In this document: one piece after another, positions 1 through 6,495 of the stretch | How positions within the stretch are numbered: the stretch's first letter is position 1 | How the letters are laid out: each line of letters opens with the position of its first letter | IMG/VR virus record: IMGVR_UViG_3300031787_001060 | Location: 1-20,034 of that record | Reading direction: 5' to 3' (one strand) | Length of the DNA stretch: 20,034 nt | DNA from: a virus | Program-made: the position numbers and the translations under genes | The notes under the pieces: generated by a model | What the model was told of the DNA's origin: nothing | The model's input: the letters and a program-made list of their open reading frames with translations, nothing else | The model's database searches: none

Positions 1-49
1 TTTCATCCTTTAATAAAATTGTCGTTGTTAAAGGTTTCGCGGCTTTTCT

Positions 50-727
50 TTAACTGCCGCTTGGCCGGATGCGAATAAAGCACCGCGCCAGCTTGCGCGG
101 GCGAGTCTTCAAATAAACGCCATCGCCCTCCCTGCTTCCCGCGCCATTCGTGTTCCCTTCGATGGCCTCGAACTTGTCGCCGAGGGATCGTTTAACGATA
201 CCGATGTGCGAAAAGTCGTAGCACACCAGATCCCCCGCCTTCGGCTCGGCGGTATCGGGCAGGACCGTGCAAGTCGCGGGGCGGTCCTTTGCCCACTTCA
301 TAAAGCCATACGCCAGCGCGGTCTTCGGACGCCATTTGGCGGGCGTGGTTGCGCGCAGGCCGAGCCACTTCACGTTCGCGGGATCGTCAAGCCACTGCTG
401 AAGCGTCCACGCGCAGAACGCCGCGCACCAAGGCCACGCACCGGGATCAAGGTTGGTCGCCGCTTGATATTTGCGGACATCCTTGCCGACGTTATTTCGC
501 GTCTCCTTTTTGCCGAGTTCCCTTTCCGCGATTGTCGCCAGCAGCGCGATGCGGTTTGCGCTTTTCCGCTTCGCGGTGGATGCGGGTATGGGCGGCGGCG
601 AGGACTTCGGCAAGGTCACCGATGGAGAGCTTGTTGACGAGGGCAAATGCGATTGCTCGCCGATCTGCCGCAGGCCATCCAGAAATTGCGCGAATGAGTT
701 CGTTAACCATGTAAGTGCCGCTTTCAT
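50..727 (-). CDS. CHAP-type endolysin (N-terminus uncertain)
   Basis: Up to 225 residues from ATG 727. The catalytic part is residues 58-220: ANRIALLATIAERELGKKE, then VRKYQAATNLDPGAWPWCAAFCAW with Cys101 as nucleophile, GDLVCYDFSHIGIVKR with His174, and AIEGNTN with Glu190/Asn192 as the third position. This is an NlpC/P60-like CHAP peptidase that cuts peptide cross-links in peptidoglycan. The first 55 residues are Ser/Pro-rich, with no conserved look and no signal peptide, and overlap another ORF; GTG or TTG near residues 37-39 could be alternative starts. No cell-wall-binding domain is seen. It closes the lysis module, and the likely holin is at 1135-1308. Confidence 0.85.
   Translation of the reverse strand: MKAALTWLTNSFAQFLDGLRQIGEQSHLPSSTSSPSVTLPKSSPPPIPASTAKRKSANRIALLATIAERELGKKETRNNVGKDVRKYQAATNLDPGAWPWCAAFCAWTLQQWLDDPANVKWLGLRATTPAKWRPKTALAYGFMKWAKDRPATCTVLPDTAEPKAGDLVCYDFSHIGIVKRSLGDKFEAIEGNTNGAGSREGDGVYLKTRPRKLARCFIRIRPSGS
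492..710 (-). CDS. Overlapping small ORF in the endolysin N-terminal region
   Basis: A 72-residue ORF in the -1 frame relative to the endolysin, starting at ATG 710, 17 nt after the stop at 728. Its first 50 residues (MVNELIRAISGWPAADRRAI, then ALVNKLSIGDLAEVLAAAH and RIHREAEKR) look like a folded helical protein. Third codon positions there are rich in C, as in the neighbouring real genes. The endolysin frame over the same bases gives a low-complexity Ser/Pro/Thr stretch. Either this is a separate gene before an endolysin that begins later at an unusual codon, or it is an out-of-frame overlap. The tail (GDNRGKGTRQKGDAK) runs under the endolysin domain and is probably unstructured. Confidence 0.5.
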   Translation of the reverse strand: MVNELIRAISGWPAADRRAIAFALVNKLSIGDLAEVLAAAHTRIHREAEKRKPHRAAGDNRGKGTRQKGDAK

Positions 728-913
728 TTAGAAATCCGCGCTGCCCCGTATGCCGATGTATGAGATGCCGCGCTTCGTGAACTTCACGATTGGCTGAACG
801 GACGAGAGCAGACGCACGACGAAGGGCCGCGTGTCAGACCGCTTCGGCTTTGTGAAGATGGCGCGTAGTGCCTCGCCGTTGATCGTCACCGGATAGCGCG
901 GCTCGCGCTTCAT
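728..913 (-). CDS. Small hypothetical protein in lysis cassette
   Basis: A 61-residue basic protein starting at ATG 913, overlapping the previous stop (ATGA), and ending directly before the next ATG (TAA ATG). Sequence: MKREPRYPVTINGEALRAIFTKP, SDTRPFVVRLLSSVQPIVKFT, then SYIGIRGSADF. It looks beta-rich, with no membrane segment. Tight spacing on both sides supports a real gene. Function unknown. Confidence 0.55.
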   Translation of the reverse strand: MKREPRYPVTINGEALRAIFTKPKRSDTRPFVVRLLSSVQPIVKFTKRGISYIGIRGSADF

Positions 914-1131
914 TCGGGCAGGACGATGCGGTCAGCGTCGATGGCAGCTTCCTTCTCCGCGCTGCCCCACGGACGCCAGAAAAGCACATACCAAATCTGC
1001 TTATCGAAGTCCGCGCCCCCACTCAGTTGCCAGCCCGACTTTGCTAACGGCACCCCGCCGTTCTTAAGGTCGAGCGGCATCGTGGCACACGAAGCGCAAA
1101 ATAACGCCATGAGCGCGGCGATGAGGCGCAT
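910..1131 (-). CDS. Small lipoprotein-like protein
   Basis: A 73-residue protein with an N-terminal signal MRLIAALMALFCASC followed by ATMPLDLKNGG. Cys15 could be lipidated, but the lipobox is imperfect (C-A-S-C, with Cys where Leu is usual). The mature part (GVPLAKSGWQLSGGADFDKQIWYVLFWRPWGSAEKEAAIDADRIVLPE) is Trp-rich. In the lysis cassette such a protein could be an outer-membrane spanin-like factor or an envelope protein; there is no clear Rz partner, so this is uncertain. Start ATG 1131 has GGAG 9 nt upstream; the stop overlaps the next ATG (ATGA). Confidence 0.6.
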   Translation of the reverse strand: MRLIAALMALFCASCATMPLDLKNGGVPLAKSGWQLSGGADFDKQIWYVLFWRPWGSAEKEAAIDADRIVLPE

Positions 1132-1134
1132 GGC

Positions 1135-1308
1135 CTACTTCTCCTTGCGGAACACTTCGTAAAGGCCGACAGCGGCAATCACCGTGGCGGCAATGGCGCT
1201 CCATTGGTCGGGGTCGAGCTTCCAGCCTGCGGCGGCAGCGAGAGCGGCCAGCCCAGCCCAAGTGCTTTTTTCCTTCAGTTTGCCCAGCGCGGTTTGAACG
1301 AGGTTCAT
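1135..1308 (-). CDS. Holin-like small membrane protein
   Basis: A 57-residue protein, ATG 1308 to TAG 1135. It has an amphipathic start (MNLVQTALGKLKEKSTW), a hydrophobic segment GLAALAAAAGW (19-29), a short loop LDPDQ, and a second segment WSAIAATVIAAVGLYEVF (36-53) with a basic tail RKEK. Two membrane segments, small size and position four genes before the endolysin suggest a class II-type holin. Its stop TAG lies 3 nt before the next start, and its last codons (AAG GAG AAG) supply the GGAG SD of the next gene. Upstream are TTGACA (13 nt) and a 10-codon leader ORF that overlaps it as ATGA. Confidence 0.65.
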   Translation of the reverse strand: MNLVQTALGKLKEKSTWAGLAALAAAAGWKLDPDQWSAIAATVIAAVGLYEVFRKEK

Positions 1309-1430
1309 GCCTCGGACGGGGTGTCAAAGCCTGCCATGAATGAAAAACGCCCCACGATTTCTTTCTAAAATGCGAGAGCCGCCCGTTGCCGAGCGGCCCT
1401 GCGTCCCATAGCCGAAGCGCAGGGAGGGAA
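1309..1430 (-). other. Intergenic region between tail and lysis genes
   Basis: About 120 nt with two GC hairpins: CCCTGCG (1397-1403) pairing with CGCAGGG (1418-1424), and GCCGC (1378-1382) pairing with GCGGC (1393-1397). On the minus strand the second is followed by TCTCGCATTTT, so it could be a weak terminator, with a later TTTTT run at about 1343-1347. A 10-codon ORF (MAGFDTPSEA) starts at 1337 and ends in an ATGA overlap with the 1308 gene. TTGACA is at 1322-1327. No promoter is clear. Confidence 0.4.
1322..1327 (-). promoter_or_regulatory. TTGACA element, holin-like gene
   Basis: TTTGACACC on the minus strand, 13 nt before ATG 1308, inside the 10-codon leader ORF. Confidence 0.5.
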
Positions 1431-1715
1431 TTAAGATTGCAACCCCGTCACAGCCTCCGCGCTCGCGGCCTCGTAGTCAGCCTGCGTGATTTCGGTGGCC
1501 GCATTACTGCCAAGGAGTGAGGCAATAGCACTTTGAAATGGCTCCATGTCGCAGTGAGTCGAGCGAATGGCGATCAACACGTTGCCATTACCATCCTTTG
1601 CCGCTGTCTCTAGCGGCTCGATGCTTGTCTCGCCTACGGGAAACGGCCACGCCGCATCCATAGCAAGGCGGGTTTGCTCGTAAGCGGTTGGCTCAACTGT
1701 AAAATATCGGTTCAT
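1431..1715 (-). CDS. Small hypothetical protein after LamG gene
   Basis: A 94-residue protein. The ATG at 1715 overlaps the upstream stop (ATGA), so the longer reading from 1769 is not used. It begins MNRYFTVEPTAYEQTRLAMDAAWPFP, continues with PLETAAKDGNGNVLIAIRSTHCDMEPF and ends in a helix ADYEAASAEAVTGLQS. It is acidic and soluble. A small gene coupled to a receptor-binding gene is often its assembly chaperone, but nothing here proves that. No family recognised. Confidence 0.6.
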   Translation of the reverse strand: MNRYFTVEPTAYEQTRLAMDAAWPFPVGETSIEPLETAAKDGNGNVLIAIRSTHCDMEPFQSAIASLLGSNAATEITQADYEAASAEAVTGLQS

Positions 1716-2641
1716 GTCGATACGTTGCGGTAGGGGTGAGTGGACGGAAGACTCGCAGACAATCCCCACTTGTGCGCGAGGTAGCCTTCGATGGCTTGGC
1801 GTTGCGACGCGGCCAGCGCCTTCTGGTAAAAAATCACCTCACAGATTTTGCCGTCGAAGCAATAGGTATCGGCGTTCCACTGGCGGCCTATTTGCAGATA
1901 TTGGCGCATTGCGGCGTTGTTTGTTTGGCTAATTGCAGATGTTGCTTCGCTCCCGCCATTCAAGCGAATACGCACCGAGCCGCCACTGTGTTCAAAACCA
2001 AACACGGCAAGACTTCCTGCCGTGTATGATTGAGTGGCTGTGGCGTAAGCAGAAAGAAAAGAATAAATGCCAACCGTGTTATTACTCCGCAAATATCCGC
2101 CTAAATATCCAGCTCCGTCTCCATAAAGTGCCTCATTGACGTAAGCATTGGCGCTGTTGGTTGAAACCGTGTCTGCGTAAGCCACAACAAATGCGCTGTA
2201 GGTAGTGTCGTTAATATACGCCCCCAAAGTTCCTGACGATGGCCCTGTGGTGCTATTCCCGTATGGATCAAACAGCTTGTCGTTGTCCCCGTCGAAATCC
2301 AGCGCATCCTTGCTGTTGAACTGCGAGGCGAGGCGAAGCGGTCTGTTGTTGGCAGTGCCCTGCACAAAATGCCGCCCGTTGCCGCTTTTGTCTTCCCACC
2401 GCGACACGGCTCCATTCGCTGCGACAAGCGATCCGCCCGTCACCGCATCGTAAAGCGTCGAACTGTCTGAAGCATCAAGCCACAGAGCTAAAAAAGGGAA
2501 TTTAAGGGGAGAGACGGCGTTCCATTGATTGTCGCGCTGGTAGATTTCCGCCGAGCGCAGCGACCACACGCCGTTGGCCGCGCCGAAGTTTTCGGCTTCG
2601 TCGCGCTTGCCAAGCGTTGAACCGTTCCAGCGAAGCGACAT
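1712..2641 (-). CDS. LamG/concanavalin-like tail protein, receptor-binding candidate
   Basis: A 309-residue protein. Residues 1-45 (SLRWNGSTLGKRDEAENFG; GVWSLRSAEIYQRDNQW) resemble short N-terminal virion-attachment segments. From residue 50 it follows the LamG/Laminin_G_3 pattern: LALWLDASDSSTLYD, VSRWEDKSGNGRHFVQG, LDFDGDNDKLF, then a jelly-roll with AVFGFEHSGGSVRIRLNGG. It ends with ICEVIFYQKALAASQRQ and EGYLAHKWGLSASLPSTHPYR, a C-terminal motif I associate with bacterial LamG proteins of Verrucomicrobiota/Planctomycetota. It probably binds host surface carbohydrate. Start at ATG 2641 shares one base with the upstream stop; its stop overlaps the next start (ATGA). Confidence 0.75.
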   Translation of the reverse strand: MSLRWNGSTLGKRDEAENFGAANGVWSLRSAEIYQRDNQWNAVSPLKFPFLALWLDASDSSTLYDAVTGGSLVAANGAVSRWEDKSGNGRHFVQGTANNRPLRLASQFNSKDALDFDGDNDKLFDPYGNSTTGPSSGTLGAYINDTTYSAFVVAYADTVSTNSANAYVNEALYGDGAGYLGGYLRSNNTVGIYSFLSAYATATQSYTAGSLAVFGFEHSGGSVRIRLNGGSEATSAISQTNNAAMRQYLQIGRQWNADTYCFDGKICEVIFYQKALAASQRQAIEGYLAHKWGLSASLPSTHPYRNVST

Positions 2642-3018
2642 TAGCTGATCTCCTCGTAGCTCACGACCACTTCCAGATCGCTCGCCGTTCCTGCCGTGGC
2701 TCCCAGCGAAGAATCCTCGCGCAGATAGAGCGGGGCGTCCTTGCTCACAACGACCACTGTGGCGTCCGCTGGAACGCTGACGGTGGAGGCAATGCGGAAA
2801 GCGGTGCCGCCGATATCGTCTTGCGTGTAATAGGACACGGTCACATCACAGGCGTTGGTGCCGTCTACGTTGGCGACATAGACCGAGTTGACCTTCATCA
2901 ACTTGCCGCTGCTTGCGGCGTTGTTGAGTATCGCCGTGGCGTTGGTGGTCGAGAGGGCTGTGCCCGCCGTGTAGCCCGTGATGTTTTTCGTGGCGTCATT
3001 GATGTTTGGAGTTGCCAT
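2641..3018 (-). CDS. Small phage virion protein
   Basis: A 125-residue protein with the layout of a small structural protein often seen after fibre genes in environmental phages: MATPNINDATKNITGYTAGTAL, then TNATAILNNAASSGKLMKVNSVYVANVDGT, IASTVSVPADATVVVVSKDAPLYLREDSSL, and DLEVVVSYEEIS. It is probably a beta-sandwich decorating the tail tip or capsid; the exact place in the virion is unknown. Before the ATG at 3018 is AGAAAGACAAAATT, a weak RBS only, 20 nt after the fibre stop. Its stop shares one base with the next start (TAATG). Confidence 0.75.
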   Translation of the reverse strand: MATPNINDATKNITGYTAGTALSTTNATAILNNAASSGKLMKVNSVYVANVDGTNACDVTVSYYTQDDIGGTAFRIASTVSVPADATVVVVSKDAPLYLREDSSLGATAGTASDLEVVVSYEEIS

Positions 3019-3038
3019 AATTTTGTCTTTCTAAAAGT

Positions 3039-5114
3039 TCAGTTGAGGACGAAGCCGACTGCGATTGCTTGGTTGATGGATGCGCCGCCACTCGCCGCCG
3101 CAAAGCTCGGAGCCGACGATGCACCGTTGGAAGTCAGCACCGTGTTGGCCGCGCCAAGGGCAAGCTCGGTCACTTGGCCGCTGCCGTTGCTGTAGAAGAC
3201 CGACCAGTTGCCAGCGGTGTGGTCGCTGGTTCCTGTCATTGCGTGGCTGCGAGTGTGGAAGCGCGAATCGTCGCCAGCCGCAACCGTGTTGGCTCCCGTG
3301 CCGACTGTGACCGAAATCGCTGGCGTGGTTCCGCCCGAAGAAACAATGGGCGCGGTTCCTGTGACGCTGGTGACGCCGCTGGCTGCGGGGTCGGCAAACT
3401 CGACGCCGCTCAAGTCCGACTTGGTGCGGAGAACCTGCCCTGCCGTGCCGAGGGCCAGCGTTGTGACTGCTCCTGCTGTGGTGGTGACGAGCGGGAGGCC
3501 AGAGGTGGAGCCGACTTTTCCGTCGTTCGTTAGGTTGCCGTGGGCGTGGGAGGCTGGGGCCGTGGTAGTCAGCGCGAGGGTGCCAGAGGCGTCTGGCAGA
3601 TCGTAGGTGCGGTTGGCGGTGAGCTTGCCCTGTGCGTCAAAGGTGGCCTTTACTTCGTTCTCGTTGTCTTGAATGGCGACATTGCCGTTGACTTGGAACT
3701 TCGCTCCCCAAGAAGAGACGCCATCGACTACCGCAGGAACTCCGTATCCAGTTTCACCGACAAGAACATCGCCATTGTCGCCAAATGAAATAGTGTTTGA
3801 GGCTAGGCTTTGAGAATAAACATTGAGGCAGCCACTTAGTCCATAAAGCCCTTTGTCGAGAGTTCTGTCAGCGGCGTCACTTCTGTCGGCCACGCCTAAA
3901 AATGCACTGTTCCCTGCAAAAATTACTTCTCCGCTGGGCGAGGTGATAAAGGGAAACGATGCAGAGCTTTCTGAGTAAATGCCAAAACCAGTATTGCCAG
4001 CCGCCGTGGTCGGCACTCCAGATTTTAGAGTATAGGTTTCTTCGGAAACTGGATCGGTGACGCTGATCTCTCTGAAGGAAAGCGGGTCGCTGCCCGCCGC
4101 AACCCCGCCCGAAAGCGTAATTTCTTCAAGGTTGTCGGGAACCTGCGCCCCATCGCCCGAAACAACCTCTGCGGTGTTTGAGGTGTTGGCTGCGTTCCAT
4201 GCGGCGAGAACGGTGTCTATATCATCCACACCGTCGAAGGCGAGTGTGATGCTGTTGCCTGCGGTGCCTACGTTGATGGCGCGGATGAAGACGTTTGTAG
4301 ACATCCCTGCCACTTGGTCGTTGAAACTGGCTTTAATGCCCGTCGCATGGCTTGCCGCATGAGCCAGTGTTGAACTTGGCGTCCTTGCGTTAGTCAAACG
4401 AGTGTCGTTGCCGAGAACGACTTCAGTCGATGAAGCGTTGCCTGTTTTCGGAGTGCGCGTAGAAACGGAGTCCTGCGCGGCGTTGCGCTGGTAATTCGAC
4501 AAAAGCGCCTGATCAACAACAGGCGTGTCGCCACTGCCCTGTGGGCCAAGCACCCAACTCGTTGCCTGCCACGGATAGGTCGTGTCGCCCGCGCTGATAT
4601 AATACTTCTGCGATTGCGACAAATTGCCAAGCACCCACTCTTCTTCGCCGTCATCCCAATACAGTGCATAGCCCTGTGCGGATTTGTAAATCGCCTTGCC
4701 GTTGTCGCTACCGTCGCGGAAATAAATGCCGTTTGGCTCGCCTCCGCTTAAAGTTGTGTCTGAGACATCCACGGCATCGCAATAGATGGCGGTCGGCTGG
4801 TGACCGTGGTTTGCGTTGGCCGCGTCGATTGAGGCAGGTGTGATTGTGACTGCGCCTGTTTGCCCGTTCACGCTGGTGACGGCACCCGACTCGTTGGCCC
4901 ATGCAGGCAACCCCTGTGCCGACACTTTCAAGACTTGGCCCGTTGTGCCAATCGGCAACCGCTCGCCCGTGGCCGCGCCCCGGTAAAGCGTGTCGCCTTG
5001 AGTGGTGAGCGTTTCCAGCCCCGTCCCAGCCGCGCCTGCCGGGCCTTGGGGGCCGGGAGTGCCGACTTCGATGACCTCTTGCGAGGTTGTTTCGATAACA
5101 ATTTCGTCGGCCAT
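3039..5114 (-). CDS. Tail fibre protein
   Basis: A 691-residue fibre. The N-terminus carries a short collagen-like Gly-Pro run (GTPGPQGPAGAAGTG, residues 18-32), which is common before trimeric fibre shafts. It also has SVNGQTGAVTI and three copies of a G-x-x-x-x-V-L repeat with similar surroundings (GTTGQVLKVSAQGLPAW; GTAGQVLRTKSDLSGVEFAD; GAANTVLTSNGASSAPSFA), the standard head-repeat of phage fibres. Near residue 470 it contains a segment GNVAIQDNENEVKATFDAQGKLTANRTYDLPDASG-like that reads as a beta-shaft. No C-terminal autoproteolytic chaperone is visible; the end is short (ASINQAIAVGFVLN). Host adsorption is the expected role. Start ATG 5114 lies 1 nt after the adaptor stop. Confidence 0.8.
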   Translation of the reverse strand: MADEIVIETTSQEVIEVGTPGPQGPAGAAGTGLETLTTQGDTLYRGAATGERLPIGTTGQVLKVSAQGLPAWANESGAVTSVNGQTGAVTITPASIDAANANHGHQPTAIYCDAVDVSDTTLSGGEPNGIYFRDGSDNGKAIYKSAQGYALYWDDGEEEWVLGNLSQSQKYYISAGDTTYPWQATSWVLGPQGSGDTPVVDQALLSNYQRNAAQDSVSTRTPKTGNASSTEVVLGNDTRLTNARTPSSTLAHAASHATGIKASFNDQVAGMSTNVFIRAINVGTAGNSITLAFDGVDDIDTVLAAWNAANTSNTAEVVSGDGAQVPDNLEEITLSGGVAAGSDPLSFREISVTDPVSEETYTLKSGVPTTAAGNTGFGIYSESSASFPFITSPSGEVIFAGNSAFLGVADRSDAADRTLDKGLYGLSGCLNVYSQSLASNTISFGDNGDVLVGETGYGVPAVVDGVSSWGAKFQVNGNVAIQDNENEVKATFDAQGKLTANRTYDLPDASGTLALTTTAPASHAHGNLTNDGKVGSTSGLPLVTTTAGAVTTLALGTAGQVLRTKSDLSGVEFADPAASGVTSVTGTAPIVSSGGTTPAISVTVGTGANTVAAGDDSRFHTRSHAMTGTSDHTAGNWSVFYSNGSGQVTELALGAANTVLTSNGASSAPSFAAASGGASINQAIAVGFVLN

Positions 5115-5115
5115 G

Positions 5116-5472
5116 TTAGCGGGTGACGTTGGCGCTGACGGTCACGATGCCCTGCAACAGGCGCGTGACGATGCCGCCTGCGGAGACGAGTTCTAAATCA
5201 TACACATAGCGGCCCGCAGTAATCGCTGCGGTGTCTGTCGCGCTAATGGACAGCGTGATCGTGCCAGCCGTGCCGCCGAGGGTGATGCGGGTGTTTTCCG
5301 TGGTGAGCGAAAGCGTGGTCGTTGCGCTGGCTGCGGTGGGGCGAATCTGGGCGCGTGCGGTGAATCCGGTCAAATTGACGTTGGCACCGTCCGCCTTGTA
5401 GCGGATGACCCGCGAAAATGTCGCCCCCTGCGGAATGCACAGGTCAAGCTCGTTGCAGCAATCGCAACTCAT
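5116..5472 (-). CDS. BppU-like N-terminal baseplate/fibre adaptor
   Basis: A 118-residue protein. The ATG at 5472 overlaps the upstream stop (ATGA) and has GGAGG 11 nt upstream; a GTG at 5490 would add six residues and is less likely. After a cysteine-containing start (MSCDCCNELDLCIPQGATF) it follows the pattern of the small baseplate adaptor common in siphophages: FSRVIRYKADGANVNLTGF, ARAQIRPTAAS, then VYDLELVSAGGIVTRLLQG and VTVSANVTR at the end. Such proteins sit between baseplate and receptor-binding fibre, and the fibre gene follows after 1 nt. The cysteines could bind metal or be disulphides. Confidence 0.65.
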   Translation of the reverse strand: MSCDCCNELDLCIPQGATFSRVIRYKADGANVNLTGFTARAQIRPTAASATTTLSLTTENTRITLGGTAGTITLSISATDTAAITAGRYVYDLELVSAGGIVTRLLQGIVTVSANVTR

Positions 5473-5654
5473 TTGAAGCGATCCCTCCACGCCTTGCGGA
5501 CGGTCAAAACGCCCGCGATGAGGCCGAGGCCAAGCACGCCCAAGCGCATGGCCGTTTCAAGGTGCGGCAAGAGGCTAACCACCACGGAGCCGAGGCTTGT
5601 GGTCACGCCGATGAGTGGCCGCGAAAAGAAGTCGATTGGGTCGTGGATGCTCAT
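5469..5654 (-). CDS. Small membrane protein, holin-like
   Basis: A 61-residue protein; the ATG at 5654 overlaps the preceding stop (ATGA), which selects this start over longer upstream options. It contains MSIHDPIDFFSRPLIGVTTSLGSVVVSLLPHLE and then a strong hydrophobic segment MRLGVLGLGLIAGVLTV ending in a basic tail RKAWRDRFK. One certain and one possible membrane segment with a basic C-terminus is holin-like, but the gene lies among fibre genes and apart from the endolysin. It could also be a membrane anchor. Its stop overlaps the next ATG (ATGA). Confidence 0.6.
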   Translation of the reverse strand: MSIHDPIDFFSRPLIGVTTSLGSVVVSLLPHLETAMRLGVLGLGLIAGVLTVRKAWRDRFK

Positions 5655-6490
5655 TGGTAAAGCGGCAGGCGGTAGTTGTTGGTGCCTACCCAAACGCGCA
5701 TCCAAACGGCGGGCGTGTTGGTGTTGGTGGGCGCGGTATTGGTGAGGCCAGCGCCAAAGCCGAGGTCTCGGTGCATCGTGAGCGCCCCGGTGTTGGTGTC
5801 GCGCAGGGTCATGACGCGGTTGCTCTGGTTGATCGTCCAAATGTCGGCTTCGATAGCCGCATTTGTGTTAGTGATGCTGTTGGAGCGAGAGCGGTCAGAC
5901 GGTCCGATCATCATCAAAGCGTTGTAGCCAAAGACGCTAAAGACCGCTAAACCCTCGCCGCCGTTGTTGGTGCGAACTACTCGGAATCCGAACTGAGCCG
6001 ATTGATTGTTCGCCTCGGCGCGGCCTACGCGAAACAGCGTTTCGTTAGAGACGGTCGTGTTGTTCGACGCGATGAGGTTAGCAAGGCCGAGAAACGGTTC
6101 GTTGTTGGTGCGGTAAACGAACAGGAGGCCGTTGGTTGCTGTAGTGTTGTTAATCGTGATGTCGCCGTTGTTACTTAGTCCCGCGAAGGTAACGACGTTG
6201 GATGCTCCAAGGCCGAGGTTGGCGCGGACACTTTCCGGTTCAGTGAAATCCCATTCGCCGTAAAGCGTATAAGTTTCCAGTTCGATTCGGTCAGACCCTG
6301 CCCACCGCATCATGCCACCGTCAGTGACTTGAACATCCCCGCCTGCAAACTGGATTGCGTTGCTGAACGTCAGCGTGTTTGTTCCGGTGATAAACTGGCC
6401 GTTTGTGTTGTAGGACAGGGTCTTGACTGTCTGCGCTTGCGCTATCGCGGCAAAAATTAGGGCGGCGAGGATGGTGGAGAGATAACGCAT
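5651..6490 (-). CDS. Tail-region protein with N-terminal Sec signal peptide
   Basis: A 279-residue protein starting at ATG 6490 (MRYLSTILAALIFAAIAQAQ), 5 nt after the previous stop; a longer reading from 6547 would run inside the upstream gene and is rejected. Residues 1-19 are a clear signal peptide with a predicted cut after AQA19. The mature part is very rich in Asn and Thr (TNGQFITGTNTLTF; ITINNTTATNGLLF; TNTNAAIEADIW) and beta-predicted, as in fibre or spike stems. It ends AVWMRVWVGTNNYRLPLYQ. A signal peptide is unusual for a virion protein, so it may be exported to the host envelope instead. Its stop overlaps the next start (ATGA). Confidence 0.65.
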   Translation of the reverse strand: MRYLSTILAALIFAAIAQAQTVKTLSYNTNGQFITGTNTLTFSNAIQFAGGDVQVTDGGMMRWAGSDRIELETYTLYGEWDFTEPESVRANLGLGASNVVTFAGLSNNGDITINNTTATNGLLFVYRTNNEPFLGLANLIASNNTTVSNETLFRVGRAEANNQSAQFGFRVVRTNNGGEGLAVFSVFGYNALMMIGPSDRSRSNSITNTNAAIEADIWTINQSNRVMTLRDTNTGALTMHRDLGFGAGLTNTAPTNTNTPAVWMRVWVGTNNYRLPLYQ

Positions 6491-6495
6491 GGCGG

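Noticed and set aside
1-6. ATG at the left edge (minus strand 6 to 4) after AAAGG as the start of another gene
   Set aside because: Only one further codon is visible in the window and the AAAGG directly touches the ATG, so a gene cannot be supported, though one may begin there.
206-637. Long plus-strand open frames opposite endolysin, capsid, glycosyltransferase and tape measure
   Set aside because: They mirror the high-GC codons of minus-strand genes, have Arg/Pro/Gly-rich compositions without recognisable motifs, and overlap well-supported genes completely.
5055-5096. Collagen-like protein suggested by GPQGPAGAAG in the fibre
   Set aside because: The Gly-x-y run is only a few triplets long and is common in phage fibre N-termini; it does not make a separate collagen protein.
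5710-5745. Short GTTGGT/GTGTTG tandem repeat as a repeat locus
   Set aside because: It is explained by Asn-Thr-rich codons of the protein at 5651-6490 and has no repeat-spacer structure; no CRISPR, tRNA or insertion-sequence ends were seen in the window.
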